From contig CALAMC010000074.1 of assembly GCA_937925655.1 (NCBI GenBank), forward strand, positions 1 through 18,876: 18,876 nucleotides of DNA, given 5' to 3'. Shown here in pieces: positions 12,580 through 18,876 of the stretch. The stretch's first letter is position 1. Each line of letters begins with the position of its first letter. The notes beneath the pieces were generated by a model that saw only the letters and a program-made list of their open reading frames with translations, was not told where the DNA came from and made no database searches. Source of the DNA: an uncultured candidate division Zixibacteria bacterium (lineage in GTDB: Bacteria > Zixibacteria > MSB-5A5 > GN15 > PGXB01). A program made the position numbers and the translations under genes.

Positions 12580-15372
12580 CTATTTGCAATTTAACTGCAT
12601 CCCCGAACCGTATATGTTATCAATCAAGGCCAGTATATCCAGCAGGTTAAGGAATGAATCATAATTGACATCCCCCGCTTCGAACGGTACCGGCGCCGAC
12701 CCCGGCGGATTGCCGTAAATATGGTCGATCAGGTACAATATATCGAGCAGATTGATGGTCTTATCGCCGTTGGCGTCACCGCAAATATAATCACAGGCAT
12801 CGCCGATATTGTCCAGGTCGGCGTCCTCCTGACCCGGGTTATAAACATCCGGACAATTATCGCACAAATCACCGAAACCGTCGAGATCGGTGTCGATTTG
12901 CTCGGGGTTGTACGTATCAATACAATTATCACAGACGTCACCGATGCCGTCATTATCCGTGTCCGTCTGCAGCGGATTATAGATATCGGGGCAGTTATCC
13001 TCGGACGCAATCACCCCGTCACCGTCGGGATCGCTCATGTCGGGAATAAACGCTTTGTACATCGACCGCCCATGCGTTCCCGCCACCAGAGTGCGGCTGC
13101 CCGGATGAAAATCGAGGTCGTGGACAACCATCATCGGCCCGGAGTCACCGAGCACTTCCCAGTGCTCACCGAGGTCATAGGTTATGAATACGCCGACGTC
13201 GGTGCCGACAAACAGGCTGTTGGTGTTGGTCGGGTCGACCAGAATATCGTTGGTCGGGGCGTCGATCAATCCGTCACCGATGGAAACCCAGTCCTGACCG
13301 TAATTGGTCGAACGGTAGACGTGCGACGCCATATCCGATTCCTTGTACCCCGAAAGCGTGACATAAACCACCGCGGGATCATAGGGGTCAGGCGTAACCC
13401 GCGTCACCCAGCGGGTCGGCAGACCGTCGGTGATGTCGGTCCAGGAGGCTCCACCGTTTTGCGTCACGGCCACCGTACCGTCATCATAACCGACATAAAT
13501 CACCTGCGAGTCGGCCGGGGTAAGACCGATCGTCGTCATGGTTCCGAAGGTCGAAGTCCCGCCGCCCGGCCCGTTGCTCATATCGCCACTGATAGGCGTC
13601 CACGTCGCGCAGGCGTTTTCGGTTTTCCAGAGGCGGTTGGAACCATAGTACAATATATTGGAGTGATGCGGATCCATGGCGAACGGCGTGCACCAGTTGT
13701 GACGGTCGGCGTAGTAATCCATGCCGCTTAGAGCGTCTTCCCAGCCCCAGGCCGGGTTGTATTTGTACATGTTGCCCCACTGGTATTCGACGTAGAATAT
13801 GTCGGAATTTGAATGATCGACCTCGACATAAAATCCGTCGCCGCCGAAAATCTCCTCATACCCGGCGATATTGGCCGACATCGTCCGCATCGTCCCGTTA
13901 TCCTGGGTCCCCCCATATAACCGCTCCGGATGATTGGGATCGATTTTAATGGCATAGAATTGGGTGCTGGGCTGGGCATGATAGGTCACCCAGCTGTCGC
14001 CCTTGTTCTGCGTATAATTCACCCCGCCGTCGCAACCGTTGTAAATGCGGTTGTGGTTGGTTGGCAGGATATACATGGCGTGATGGTCAACGTGGATGTT
14101 ATTATCCTTCCGAACCCAGGCATATCCGCCATCGACGGTACGGTACTGATAAACACCCAGAGCGAAACACAAATCGGGATTTCCGGGGGCAACCCGTATC
14201 TGGCCGAAATACCACCCGAATCCGCCGCCCATGTTTTTCAAAGCGGCATCCTGGGTATGCCACCAGGTGGTACCAAGATCGTTACTTCTGAACACACCCA
14301 TCAAATCGCCGGGATGGTCAAAGAAAATTGCCCAGACAGTTTGCGACTGGGGATCGACCGAAACACCGATTCGGCCCAGTGTATCGGTTTGCGGTGGCAG
14401 CGTCGTCACCGGATGAAGGTGCAGATTCTCCCAGGTTTCCCCAAAGTCCTGCGAACGCCACAGCCCGCTGGTTTGGCCCCCGACTATCCGCGTCTGGGGA
14501 CTGCGATAACGGTGCCACATGGCGGCAAAAACCGTCCCGGTCGACGGGTGCAACGCCACATCGACACAAGCGGTGGTATCGCTTATATATAATTTCTGTT
14601 CCCAGGTATCGCCGCCATTGATGGAGCGATACAAGCCGCGTTCCGCACTGGTTTGAAAAAGACTCCCCAGGACGGCCACATATATAGTATCCGGTCGGAG
14701 CGGGTCAATGACAATGCGCCCGATATGAAGACTATTGGGCAATCCTTTAAATTCCCAGGTGGCCCCGGCATTGGTCGTTTTATATATACCGGTCCCGGCA
14801 TAGGAATCACCCGAAGAATTGGCTTCACCGGTGCCGACATACAATATGTTCGGGTCATTGGGATGAATGGCGATGGCCCCGATTGAAGGCGTGCCGACAT
14901 TGTCAAAAATAGGAATCCAGCTTAAGCCGAAATTAGCCGACTTAAACACTCCTCCGGCCGCCGACGCCGCATAAATAACTTCGGGATGATCGGGGTGAAT
15001 GGCCAAATCCGTGATACGACCGGGTATATTGGTCGGCCCGGCTTCTTCCCAGACTACCGAACTGCTGTTTCTTTTCAGCGTTTTGGCCGCCGCGAAAACC
15101 TTGCGGGCCTGGTCCATGGCCTTTTTGGGCTGATCGGGCGGGATATCGACGCCCGGATAAACCCTCTGAATATAAAACCAGTCACTCGGCTTTTGCTTGG
15201 GGCTAAAAATTTTCCCCTCTTTTCTCATCTGGGAGTAAATCGGATCATTAAATTTCGGCGGATTCTCTTTGATCGGAGTTCGGTCGGAGGTTACAAAAAC
15301 CGCCGACATTCCCAATAGAAAAACCGTCAAAATGGCCGGCCCAATAATAGCCAGCATTTTTCGACTATACAT
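12580..15372 (-). CDS. Secreted BNR/Asp-box propeller protein with thrombospondin type 3 repeats and dockerin
   Basis: The 930-residue product starts at the ATG at 15372, because GGGGTG lies just upstream and a signal peptide (MYSRKMLAIIGPAILTVFLLG) follows at once; an in-frame GTG at 15408 would add 12 residues but has no ribosome binding site. The body carries eleven Asp-box-like motifs of the form S/T-x-D/N-x-G-x-x-W, such as TTNAGATW, SINGGDTW, SQDFGETW and TQNGGASW, typical of sortilin/BNR-type beta-propellers. Residues about 781-862 are acidic calcium-binding thrombospondin type 3 repeats (TDTDNDGIGDVCDNC and relatives), and 863-930 form a dockerin. I see no sialidase FRIP motif or catalytic set, so binding or structural use seems more likely than glycosidase activity. 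It lies upstream of the dockerin protease, same strand, 118 bases away. Confidence 0.88.
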   Translation of the reverse strand: MYSRKMLAIIGPAILTVFLLGMSAVFVTSDRTPIKENPPKFNDPIYSQMRKEGKIFSPKQKPSDWFYIQRVYPGVDIPPDQPKKAMDQARKVFAAAKTLKRNSSSVVWEEAGPTNIPGRITDLAIHPDHPEVIYAASAAGGVFKSANFGLSWIPIFDNVGTPSIGAIAIHPNDPNILYVGTGEANSSGDSYAGTGIYKTTNAGATWEFKGLPNSLHIGRIVIDPLRPDTIYVAVLGSLFQTSAERGLYRSINGGDTWEQKLYISDTTACVDVALHPSTGTVFAAMWHRYRSPQTRIVGGQTSGLWRSQDFGETWENLHLHPVTTLPPQTDTLGRIGVSVDPQSQTVWAIFFDHPGDLMGVFRSNDLGTTWWHTQDAALKNMGGGFGWYFGQIRVAPGNPDLCFALGVYQYRTVDGGYAWVRKDNNIHVDHHAMYILPTNHNRIYNGCDGGVNYTQNKGDSWVTYHAQPSTQFYAIKIDPNHPERLYGGTQDNGTMRTMSANIAGYEEIFGGDGFYVEVDHSNSDIFYVEYQWGNMYKYNPAWGWEDALSGMDYYADRHNWCTPFAMDPHHSNILYYGSNRLWKTENACATWTPISGDMSNGPGGGTSTFGTMTTIGLTPADSQVIYVGYDDGTVAVTQNGGASWTDITDGLPTRWVTRVTPDPYDPAVVYVTLSGYKESDMASHVYRSTNYGQDWVSIGDGLIDAPTNDILVDPTNTNSLFVGTDVGVFITYDLGEHWEVLGDSGPMMVVHDLDFHPGSRTLVAGTHGRSMYKAFIPDMSDPDGDGVIASEDNCPDIYNPLQTDTDNDGIGDVCDNCIDTYNPEQIDTDLDGFGDLCDNCPDVYNPGQEDADLDNIGDACDYICGDANGDKTINLLDILYLIDHIYGNPPGSAPVPFEAGDVNYDSFLNLLDILALIDNIYGSGMQLNCK

Positions 15373-15436
15373 ATTCACCCCATATTTCGGATAAAACACA
15401 GATTTCACAATGGCAGGACAACAACTGAAAATCTTT

Positions 15437-15471
15437 CTATATTGCCAGCACAGCGGTATATTTCAATATAG
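15437..15471. repeat. Inverted repeat upstream of the BNR-dockerin gene
   Basis: CTATATTG (15437-15444) and CAATATAG (15464-15471) form a perfect 8-bp inverted repeat 19 bases apart. Minus-strand hexamers TTGAAA (15466-15461) and TATAGA (15441-15436) overlap its arms and could be a weak promoter with a long 19-base spacer. Confidence 0.3.
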
Positions 15472-15531
15472 CCTTAACTGTCTAAATGTCAATGGCTTAT
15501 TTTGATACAAATAGGATTAATAAGATAGGCT

Positions 15532-15987
15532 TTATTCCTTTATCTTCCCCGTCAGCCAGCCGATCCTGATTTCGCCGCTTTTTAGATAATTCAACGGGAC
15601 ATAAGGCTTTATATCCAGTACCGGGGTGCCGTCCACCATCTCCGTATTGGTTATATGCAAAAGATTCCCCTCAATCTTTATCAACCGAACTGTGGACATC
15701 CCGATCGGATTGGGCCGACGCGGCGAGCGCGTGGCAAAAACCCCATGCGTTACCTCTTTATCCAACGGCGGTTTAACCAAAAGCGAGAATTCCTTCGAAA
15801 GATGAAAATAAGTCAGCAGGATAATATGGGAAAATCCATCAAGATCAGTCAACCCTTCGGTATACTCCGGGAATATTTCAACCGTGGCCGTCACGTCCCC
15901 GGCGGTGCTTTCTTCGCGCGGCGCCTCGACCGGATCTTTTATCGACGAATGAATCACCCCGATTGGATTGAAGATAATTGGTTTCAT
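15532..15987 (-). CDS. trmO: tRNA (t6A37-N6)-methyltransferase TrmO, TsaA-like
   Basis: TrmO uses S-adenosylmethionine to methylate the t6A at position 37 of certain threonine tRNAs, giving m6t6A. This 151-residue protein is a complete TsaA-like beta-barrel domain: FNPIGVIHS at the N-terminus, GFSHIILLTYFH in the middle, the signature HGVFATRSPRRPNPIGMSTVRL, and DGTPVLDIKPYVP near the end. It lacks the additional C-terminal region of the longer E. coli protein, as do many bacterial and archaeal versions. The ATG has no Shine-Dalgarno sequence of its own. A 30-codon open frame ends in a four-base ATGA overlap with this start and may supply ribosomes by coupling. Family assignment is firm; the tRNA activity is inferred from the family. 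Confidence 0.93.
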   Translation of the reverse strand: MKPIIFNPIGVIHSSIKDPVEAPREESTAGDVTATVEIFPEYTEGLTDLDGFSHIILLTYFHLSKEFSLLVKPPLDKEVTHGVFATRSPRRPNPIGMSTVRLIKIEGNLLHITNTEMVDGTPVLDIKPYVPLNYLKSGEIRIGWLTGKIKE

Positions 15988-16076
15988 AACACTCGGTCGT
16001 TAAAGGTCCCCTGCGTTGTGAACGGCGGGTTCTCAAACCCGCCGCATTCACCGGTCGGTCTGAAGACAGGTTTCAT
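15984..16076 (-). CDS. Possible small upstream ORF coupled to trmO, made partly of repeat sequence
   Basis: A 30-residue frame begins MKPVFRPTGECGG and ends in TGA overlapping the trmO ATG by four bases. AGGA lies eight bases before its ATG, whereas trmO itself lacks a ribosome binding site. The frame crosses hairpin A1 (16023-16044), so much of the peptide is translated repeat. The first bases of the frame resemble the start of trmO, including a shared TTATGAAACC. It could be a leader peptide that couples translation, or an accident of repeat insertion. I cannot tell whether it is expressed. Confidence 0.3.
   Translation of the reverse strand: MKPVFRPTGECGGFENPPFTTQGTFNDRVL
16023..16044. 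repeat. Hairpin repeat A, copy 1
   Basis: CGGCGGGTT and AACCCGCCG form a perfect 9-bp stem around CTCA. The same core with the same loop orientation recurs at 16743-16768. No T-run follows it on either strand. Confidence 0.85.
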
Positions 16077-16102
16077 AATTTACATCCTGCGGACAGACCC
16101 GC

Positions 16103-16138
16103 GTAGGTCAAGCCTCCTTAGAGGCTTGACATCTTTTC
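16103..16138. repeat. REP-like hairpin repeat B, copy 1 (direct repeat left of the OsmC gene)
   Basis: GTAG is followed by the 10-bp arms GTCAAGCCTC and GAGGCTTGAC around CTTA (unit 16103-16130). Together with the next eight bases it forms a 36-bp segment that recurs at 16645-16680 with one mismatch. It ends against the OsmC stop codon. Confidence 0.88.
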
Positions 16139-16597
16139 TTAATCACTGCCCGAATCGTACAACCGCTCCCCGTCCTGATCGATAATCTCAACCGACACAT
16201 CAATGCCCTTGCGCACGCTGGCCGTCACCACACAGAAATCCTCGAACAACTCGATGCACTTCTTGAGTCTCTCCCCGCCGGTCTTATCGACATTGGCGTT
16301 GATAGTCACACGAGAAGAACCGATGCGCAGTCTTTTTTTCTCGTTACGCTCCAGTTGCGTCGTGACAGTCGTCTTGATTCCGCCGATATCAACCCGCGCC
16401 TTTTGCAGACAAAACAGCAGGCTGGCCGAAAGGCAGTTGGCGATGGCCGCCGAAAGCACTTTCGAGGCATTGGGGCCTTTACCGGCACCGAGCGGCTCCG
16501 GCTCATCCATGACCAGCTCGACCCCGCCTCCGAATTTCACCTTGAATTCGAAGGCATCGACTTGCTCCAACTCCACCGTTAATTTGAGATCATCCAT
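16139..16597 (-). CDS. OsmC/Ohr-superfamily protein
   Basis: This 152-residue protein has the OsmC superfamily layout: an N-terminal beta-sheet part, then the central helix carrying Cys55 (AAIANCLSASLLFCL), and the C-terminal strand-helix with Cys122 (FEDFCVVTASVRKGIDVSV). The Cys55/Cys122 pair corresponds to the redox-active cysteines that reduce organic hydroperoxides in Ohr and OsmC proteins. It lacks the exact Ohr signature, and the tail beyond residue 137 is charged, so substrate and subgroup are open. Peroxide detoxification is the family-level inference. The ATG at 16597 is supported by GGGGTGA five bases upstream. The gene is bracketed by direct copies of hairpin repeat B, nine bases beyond its stop and 47 bases before its start. 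Confidence 0.9.
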   Translation of the reverse strand: MDDLKLTVELEQVDAFEFKVKFGGGVELVMDEPEPLGAGKGPNASKVLSAAIANCLSASLLFCLQKARVDIGGIKTTVTTQLERNEKKRLRIGSSRVTINANVDKTGGERLKKCIELFEDFCVVTASVRKGIDVSVEIIDQDGERLYDSGSD

Positions 16598-16644
16598 TTA
16601 TTCACCCCTGAATTTCTTTATATTTTTCTTCGCAAGTCTTTCTT

Positions 16645-16680
16645 GTAGGTCAAGCCTCCTTAGAGGCTTGACTTCTTTTC
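16645..16680. repeat. REP-like hairpin repeat B, copy 2 (direct repeat right of the OsmC gene)
   Basis: This copy has the same GTAG foot, arms and CTTA loop as copy 1 (unit 16645-16672), in the same orientation. The following TTCTTTTC differs from copy 1 by one base. It forms an inverted pair with copy 3. Confidence 0.88.
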
Positions 16681-16692
16681 CATTCTCATAAT

Positions 16693-16720
16693 GTCAAATC
16701 TCTAAGGAGATTTGACCTGC
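16693..16720. repeat. REP-like hairpin repeat B, copy 3 (inverted, variant stem)
   Basis: The arms GTCAAATCTC and GAGATTTGAC pair perfectly around TAAG, the reverse complement of CTTA, and the unit ends in CTGC, that is GCAG read in the repeat's own direction. Compared with copies 1 and 2, two base pairs of the stem changed on both sides (G-C to A-T and C-G to T-A), keeping the pairing. The 20-base gap to copy 2 gives a BIME-like pair. Confidence 0.85.
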
Positions 16721-16742
16721 AAAAGAGCTCTTAGACGTCGTG

Positions 16743-16768
16743 CCCGGCGGGTTCTCAAACCCGCCGGG
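16743..16768. repeat. Hairpin repeat A, copy 2
   Basis: CCCGGCGGGTT and AACCCGCCGGG form a perfect 11-bp stem around CTCA. It lies 21 bases beyond the MmgE/PrpD stop codon, but no U-rich tract follows on the minus strand, so it is not a standard terminator. Confidence 0.85.
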
Positions 16769-16789
16769 TTGCATCTTCATTTTGCCTCA

Positions 16790-18157
16790 TTACACCGCCA
16801 ACTTCCCCATAAACTCCCGGGCCGGCATATTGTCGCATGAAAACACCATATCCCGAATCGCCTTCTGACGTTCCGGCGATAACGTCTTCGCCGACAACCC
16901 GTTGAACTTGACCGTTAGATCCTCCATCGTCATCGGTTCGCGCGGGTCGCCTTTGGGATATTCCAGATATTCGCTGTACTCTTTACCATCCTTGGTTTTC
17001 ACAACCACCTTCGACGGTTGCTTGGCCGGGAACATCTTCTCGAATTCCTGCGACGCCTCGCCTTTGATCTTGTCGATCACACTCCAGATGCGCTGGTCTT
17101 TGAGCTTTTCTTCCGAAAACGACTGCGTCGTTATCTGGCGGTCCACCAGCGCCGCCGCCAGGCAGTACGGCAACGAATGGTCGGCCGTCTCGCGCGATTC
17201 GGGACGGTACTTATGAGGATCGAACAAAATATCGCAGGCACGGGCGATAGTTGTCACCGTCACCCTCTCCACCCGGTCATACTTTATGTCATTTTTGGTA
17301 ACAACCTTCAGCAGGGCCGAAAGATGCGTATGCGTCAAAGCCTCGGTCGGGAAGGCCTTCATACTGCACTCCAGAATCTTGAAATCCTTGCCCAGCCCGC
17401 CGACCAGCTTGTCCACCGCCCAGTCCGGGCCGAATACATCCATCAGGCCTTCTTTGCCTTCGAACACGGCCGTCGTGCCGGTGTACCCCTTTTGGGCCAT
17501 GAGGGCCGCGAAAACACCGGTCTGCACCGCCATCGGATCGACCGTATTCTTCATCATGGTCAGCTTGCCCGCCGTAGGACAGCCGATCGTATGATTATGC
17601 GCGCCGTTGATGCCGATGGCGTGCGTCATCTGCTCGGCGTTGAGCCCCAGCATTTTGCCCGCCACGATCGGAGAGACAAACTGGGTCAGCGTCGCGTGAT
17701 GCCATTTGCGCTCGCGCACCCCCGGCACCGCGAACAGGCACATTCTCTGCTCGAATTCATAGGCCAGCACGATGGCGACAATGACTTCCTTCATCGACGC
17801 GTCAACCATCTCGCCGGTTGCAAGCGCCGCCGGGATAATATCCGAGGGATGCGAGGGGTCTTCCTTCCAGTAAATATCGTTGAAATCCAGCGCGCGAATC
17901 ATGAGCGAATTGACCAGCGTCGCGTTGACCGCCGGGATTTTGTCGCCGAAAGCGATGACCGTCGCCTCGGGTTTGCCGCCCATGTCTTTATATATGTCGC
18001 GCATGATGTTGACGTCTTTGGTATGATAGCCGCCATAGGCGCACCCGATAGAATCGTACAGGTAGCGCTTGACTTCCGTGACCACTTTGTCGGGCAGGTC
18101 TTCATACTTAAGCTTGACGGCGAATTCTGCAATCTGCTGTGAAATCGTCTTTTCCAT
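16790..18157 (-). CDS. MmgE/PrpD family protein
   Basis: This 455-residue cytosolic protein belongs to the MmgE/PrpD family, which includes 2-methylcitrate dehydratase (PrpD) and cis-aconitate decarboxylase. The helical N-terminal domain carries KRYLYDSIGCAYGG, ALDFNDIYW and SHPSDIIPAALATGE; the central AHNHTIGCPTAGKLTMMKN and the ETADHSLPYCLAAALVD motif (from about 326) are family signatures. The C-terminal part is the smaller lid domain. There are no methylcitrate synthase or methylisocitrate lyase genes nearby, so a methylcitrate role should not be assumed; related members act on other dicarboxylic or tricarboxylic acids. GAGGTC four bases upstream supports the ATG. Only 26 bases separate it from the protease gene upstream, so the two may share a transcript. 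Confidence 0.92.
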   Translation of the reverse strand: MEKTISQQIAEFAVKLKYEDLPDKVVTEVKRYLYDSIGCAYGGYHTKDVNIMRDIYKDMGGKPEATVIAFGDKIPAVNATLVNSLMIRALDFNDIYWKEDPSHPSDIIPAALATGEMVDASMKEVIVAIVLAYEFEQRMCLFAVPGVRERKWHHATLTQFVSPIVAGKMLGLNAEQMTHAIGINGAHNHTIGCPTAGKLTMMKNTVDPMAVQTGVFAALMAQKGYTGTTAVFEGKEGLMDVFGPDWAVDKLVGGLGKDFKILECSMKAFPTEALTHTHLSALLKVVTKNDIKYDRVERVTVTTIARACDILFDPHKYRPESRETADHSLPYCLAAALVDRQITTQSFSEEKLKDQRIWSVIDKIKGEASQEFEKMFPAKQPSKVVVKTKDGKEYSEYLEYPKGDPREPMTMEDLTVKFNGLSAKTLSPERQKAIRDMVFSCDNMPAREFMGKLAV

Positions 18158-18183
18158 TTTGACCTCGAAATATGAATTATTAT

Positions 18184-18876
18184 TTAAACAAAATTATCCC
18201 ATTCAAATTTGCCAATACCTGTTTTTGATACTGACAATTCATAAAAGAAACATGAAGGAACGCCAAACCCTATTGAGGATGGCACTACTGTCAATATGTA
18301 TTCTTCCTCAGATAAAAATGTGGGCATATAAAATGGGTGCAATTGGGCCCCAATCGCAACAACTTCGCCAGTTGATAAATCAACAATAGGCGAACCTGAA
18401 CTGCCTTTTGCGAAAACAGAATCAAATGCCAAATAGTGAGGTAAATGTGCCTTTAAAGCAGGTAAAACACCCGATAAATGGAAATATTGTACCAAAGGCT
18501 CCATACAACGGGGTGTCCCCTCTTTATCGTAGGTCATTAGCATGTTTGGCGACGGATAGCCAATCATTGCAACACCAGTCCCAATTTCTCGCAATACTTT
18601 CTTTGCAACTGCAAGAGAAACATATTCATTTGTCTTTAGTCTATTTATTCTATGATTAATATCCAGGATCAAATATGCCACGTCAGGTGACCCGCCTTTA
18701 TAATAGGTTTCTATATGAGGTGACCCAGAGTACGTGGCAATTTCTAAAATTGGCAAAGGTATAATATATTGGCCGTCTTCTTTATCCCAAAAAGACCAAC
18801 ACCATAATCTTTCTTCAACTCGAGTTCTTGTCAAGAGTTGTGTAAATTTAATTTTCAAGCAGCGTGTCTTTCGGTC
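18184..18876 (-). CDS. Trypsin-like serine protease, 5' end outside the window
   Basis: The frame is open to the right edge, so the gene is partial. A TTG at 18858 is possible but has no ribosome binding site, and the seven codons before it read on without a stop. The visible 231 residues contain the serine-protease nucleophile motif GSSGSP (Ser154 counted from the TTG) and a strand PDVAYLILD, where Asp59 fits the triad aspartate. The triad His is not visible and should lie upstream, which also argues for truncation. There is no PDZ domain after the protease core. Base composition is far more AT-rich than that of the adjacent MmgE/PrpD gene, suggesting a different origin. A chymotrypsin-fold peptidase is likely; its substrate and location are unknown. 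Confidence 0.75.
   Translation of the reverse strand, partial: DRKTRCLKIKFTQLLTRTRVEERLWCWSFWDKEDGQYIIPLPILEIATYSGSPHIETYYKGGSPDVAYLILDINHRINRLKTNEYVSLAVAKKVLREIGTGVAMIGYPSPNMLMTYDKEGTPRCMEPLVQYFHLSGVLPALKAHLPHYLAFDSVFAKGSSGSPIVDLSTGEVVAIGAQLHPFYMPTFLSEEEYILTVVPSSIGFGVPSCFFYELSVSKTGIGKFEWDNFV

Noticed and set aside
12721..14592. Long plus-strand frames (336 and 220 codons) opposite the BNR-dockerin gene
   Set aside because: They mirror the regular Asp-box and calcium repeats on the other strand and give Ile/Val/Arg-rich translations without domain features.
10269..15372. Cellulosome-like cluster
   Set aside because: Dockerins are present, but there is no scaffoldin, no carbohydrate-active catalytic domain and no carbohydrate-binding module in the window.
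16023..16768. CRISPR-like repeats
   Set aside because: The repeats are self-complementary hairpins of two families in mixed orientation, separated by a gene and by unequal spacers, with no regular repeat-spacer array and no cas genes.
16743..16768. Terminator of the MmgE/PrpD gene
   Set aside because: The stem is strong, but no U-rich tract follows on the minus strand, and the same hairpin recurs upstream of trmO where a terminator would make little sense.
17018..18142. 374-codon open frame on the plus strand opposite the MmgE/PrpD gene
   Set aside because: The translation is Arg/His-rich and has no recognisable motif; the minus-strand frame is a clear MmgE/PrpD protein with a ribosome binding site.
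16790..18157. Methylcitrate cycle locus (prpD)
   Set aside because: Neither prpB nor prpC nor an acs/prpE gene lies nearby, and the family covers several other enzymes, so only the family name is justified.

Overview
The window reads as a contiguous piece of a bacterial chromosome of moderately high GC, with two clearly AT-rich islands (about 1790-2780 and 18170 to the right edge). The organism cannot be named from the sequence alone. Two neighbouring secreted proteins end in dockerin modules of the style GDVN...LxDILxLIxxIYGSG, and the cytosolic genes are of ordinary bacterial type. This combination is what I would expect of an uncultured FCB-group lineage such as Zixibacteria; that is inference. 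No tRNA, rRNA, CRISPR array, integrase or intact insertion sequence is visible.

Layout. 57-1787 (+): a small lipoprotein of unknown function and murQ (MurNAc-6-phosphate etherase). 1831-2394 (-): an AT-rich orphan gene with a good sigma70-type promoter, followed by a 386-bp AT-rich intergenic region. 2781-9246 (+): a complete, tightly packed SUF iron-sulfur cluster operon in the order Rrf2 regulator, sufC, sufB, sufD, Rieske ferredoxin, sufS, sufU, sufT, closed by a strong UUCG-loop terminator at 9276-9303. 9322-10077 (-): a short-chain reductase whose Tyr-x6-Lys active site and flanking sequence resemble the enoyl-ACP reductase FabL. 10269-15372 (-): two large exported proteins, a papain-family (C1A) protease with lectin-like, PKD, cohesin-like and dockerin modules, and a BNR/Asp-box propeller with thrombospondin type 3 repeats and a dockerin. 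15532-18157 (-): trmO (tRNA t6A methyltransferase), an OsmC-type protein and an MmgE/PrpD protein. 18184 to the edge (-): the C-terminal part of an AT-rich trypsin-like serine protease.

How the genes work together. The SUF block is a self-contained pathway: SufS draws sulfur from cysteine, SufU accepts and relays it, SufBCD is the ATP-driven scaffold, SufT is a maturation factor, the Rieske ferredoxin may supply electrons or be a client, and the Cys-bearing Rrf2 protein probably senses cluster status. The two dockerin proteins look like a secreted or surface-associated pair, although no separate cohesin scaffold is encoded here. The remaining genes are housekeeping or unlinked metabolic functions.

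The most unusual non-coding structure lies around the OsmC gene. The 15.98-16.77 kb stretch carries two families of perfect hairpins. One has the layout of REP elements (a GTAG foot before a 10-bp palindrome), occurs as a 36-bp direct repeat on both sides of the OsmC gene and as an inverted pair (BIME-like), and has paired base changes that keep the stem intact. A 30-codon open frame runs through one hairpin and overlaps the trmO start by four bases.
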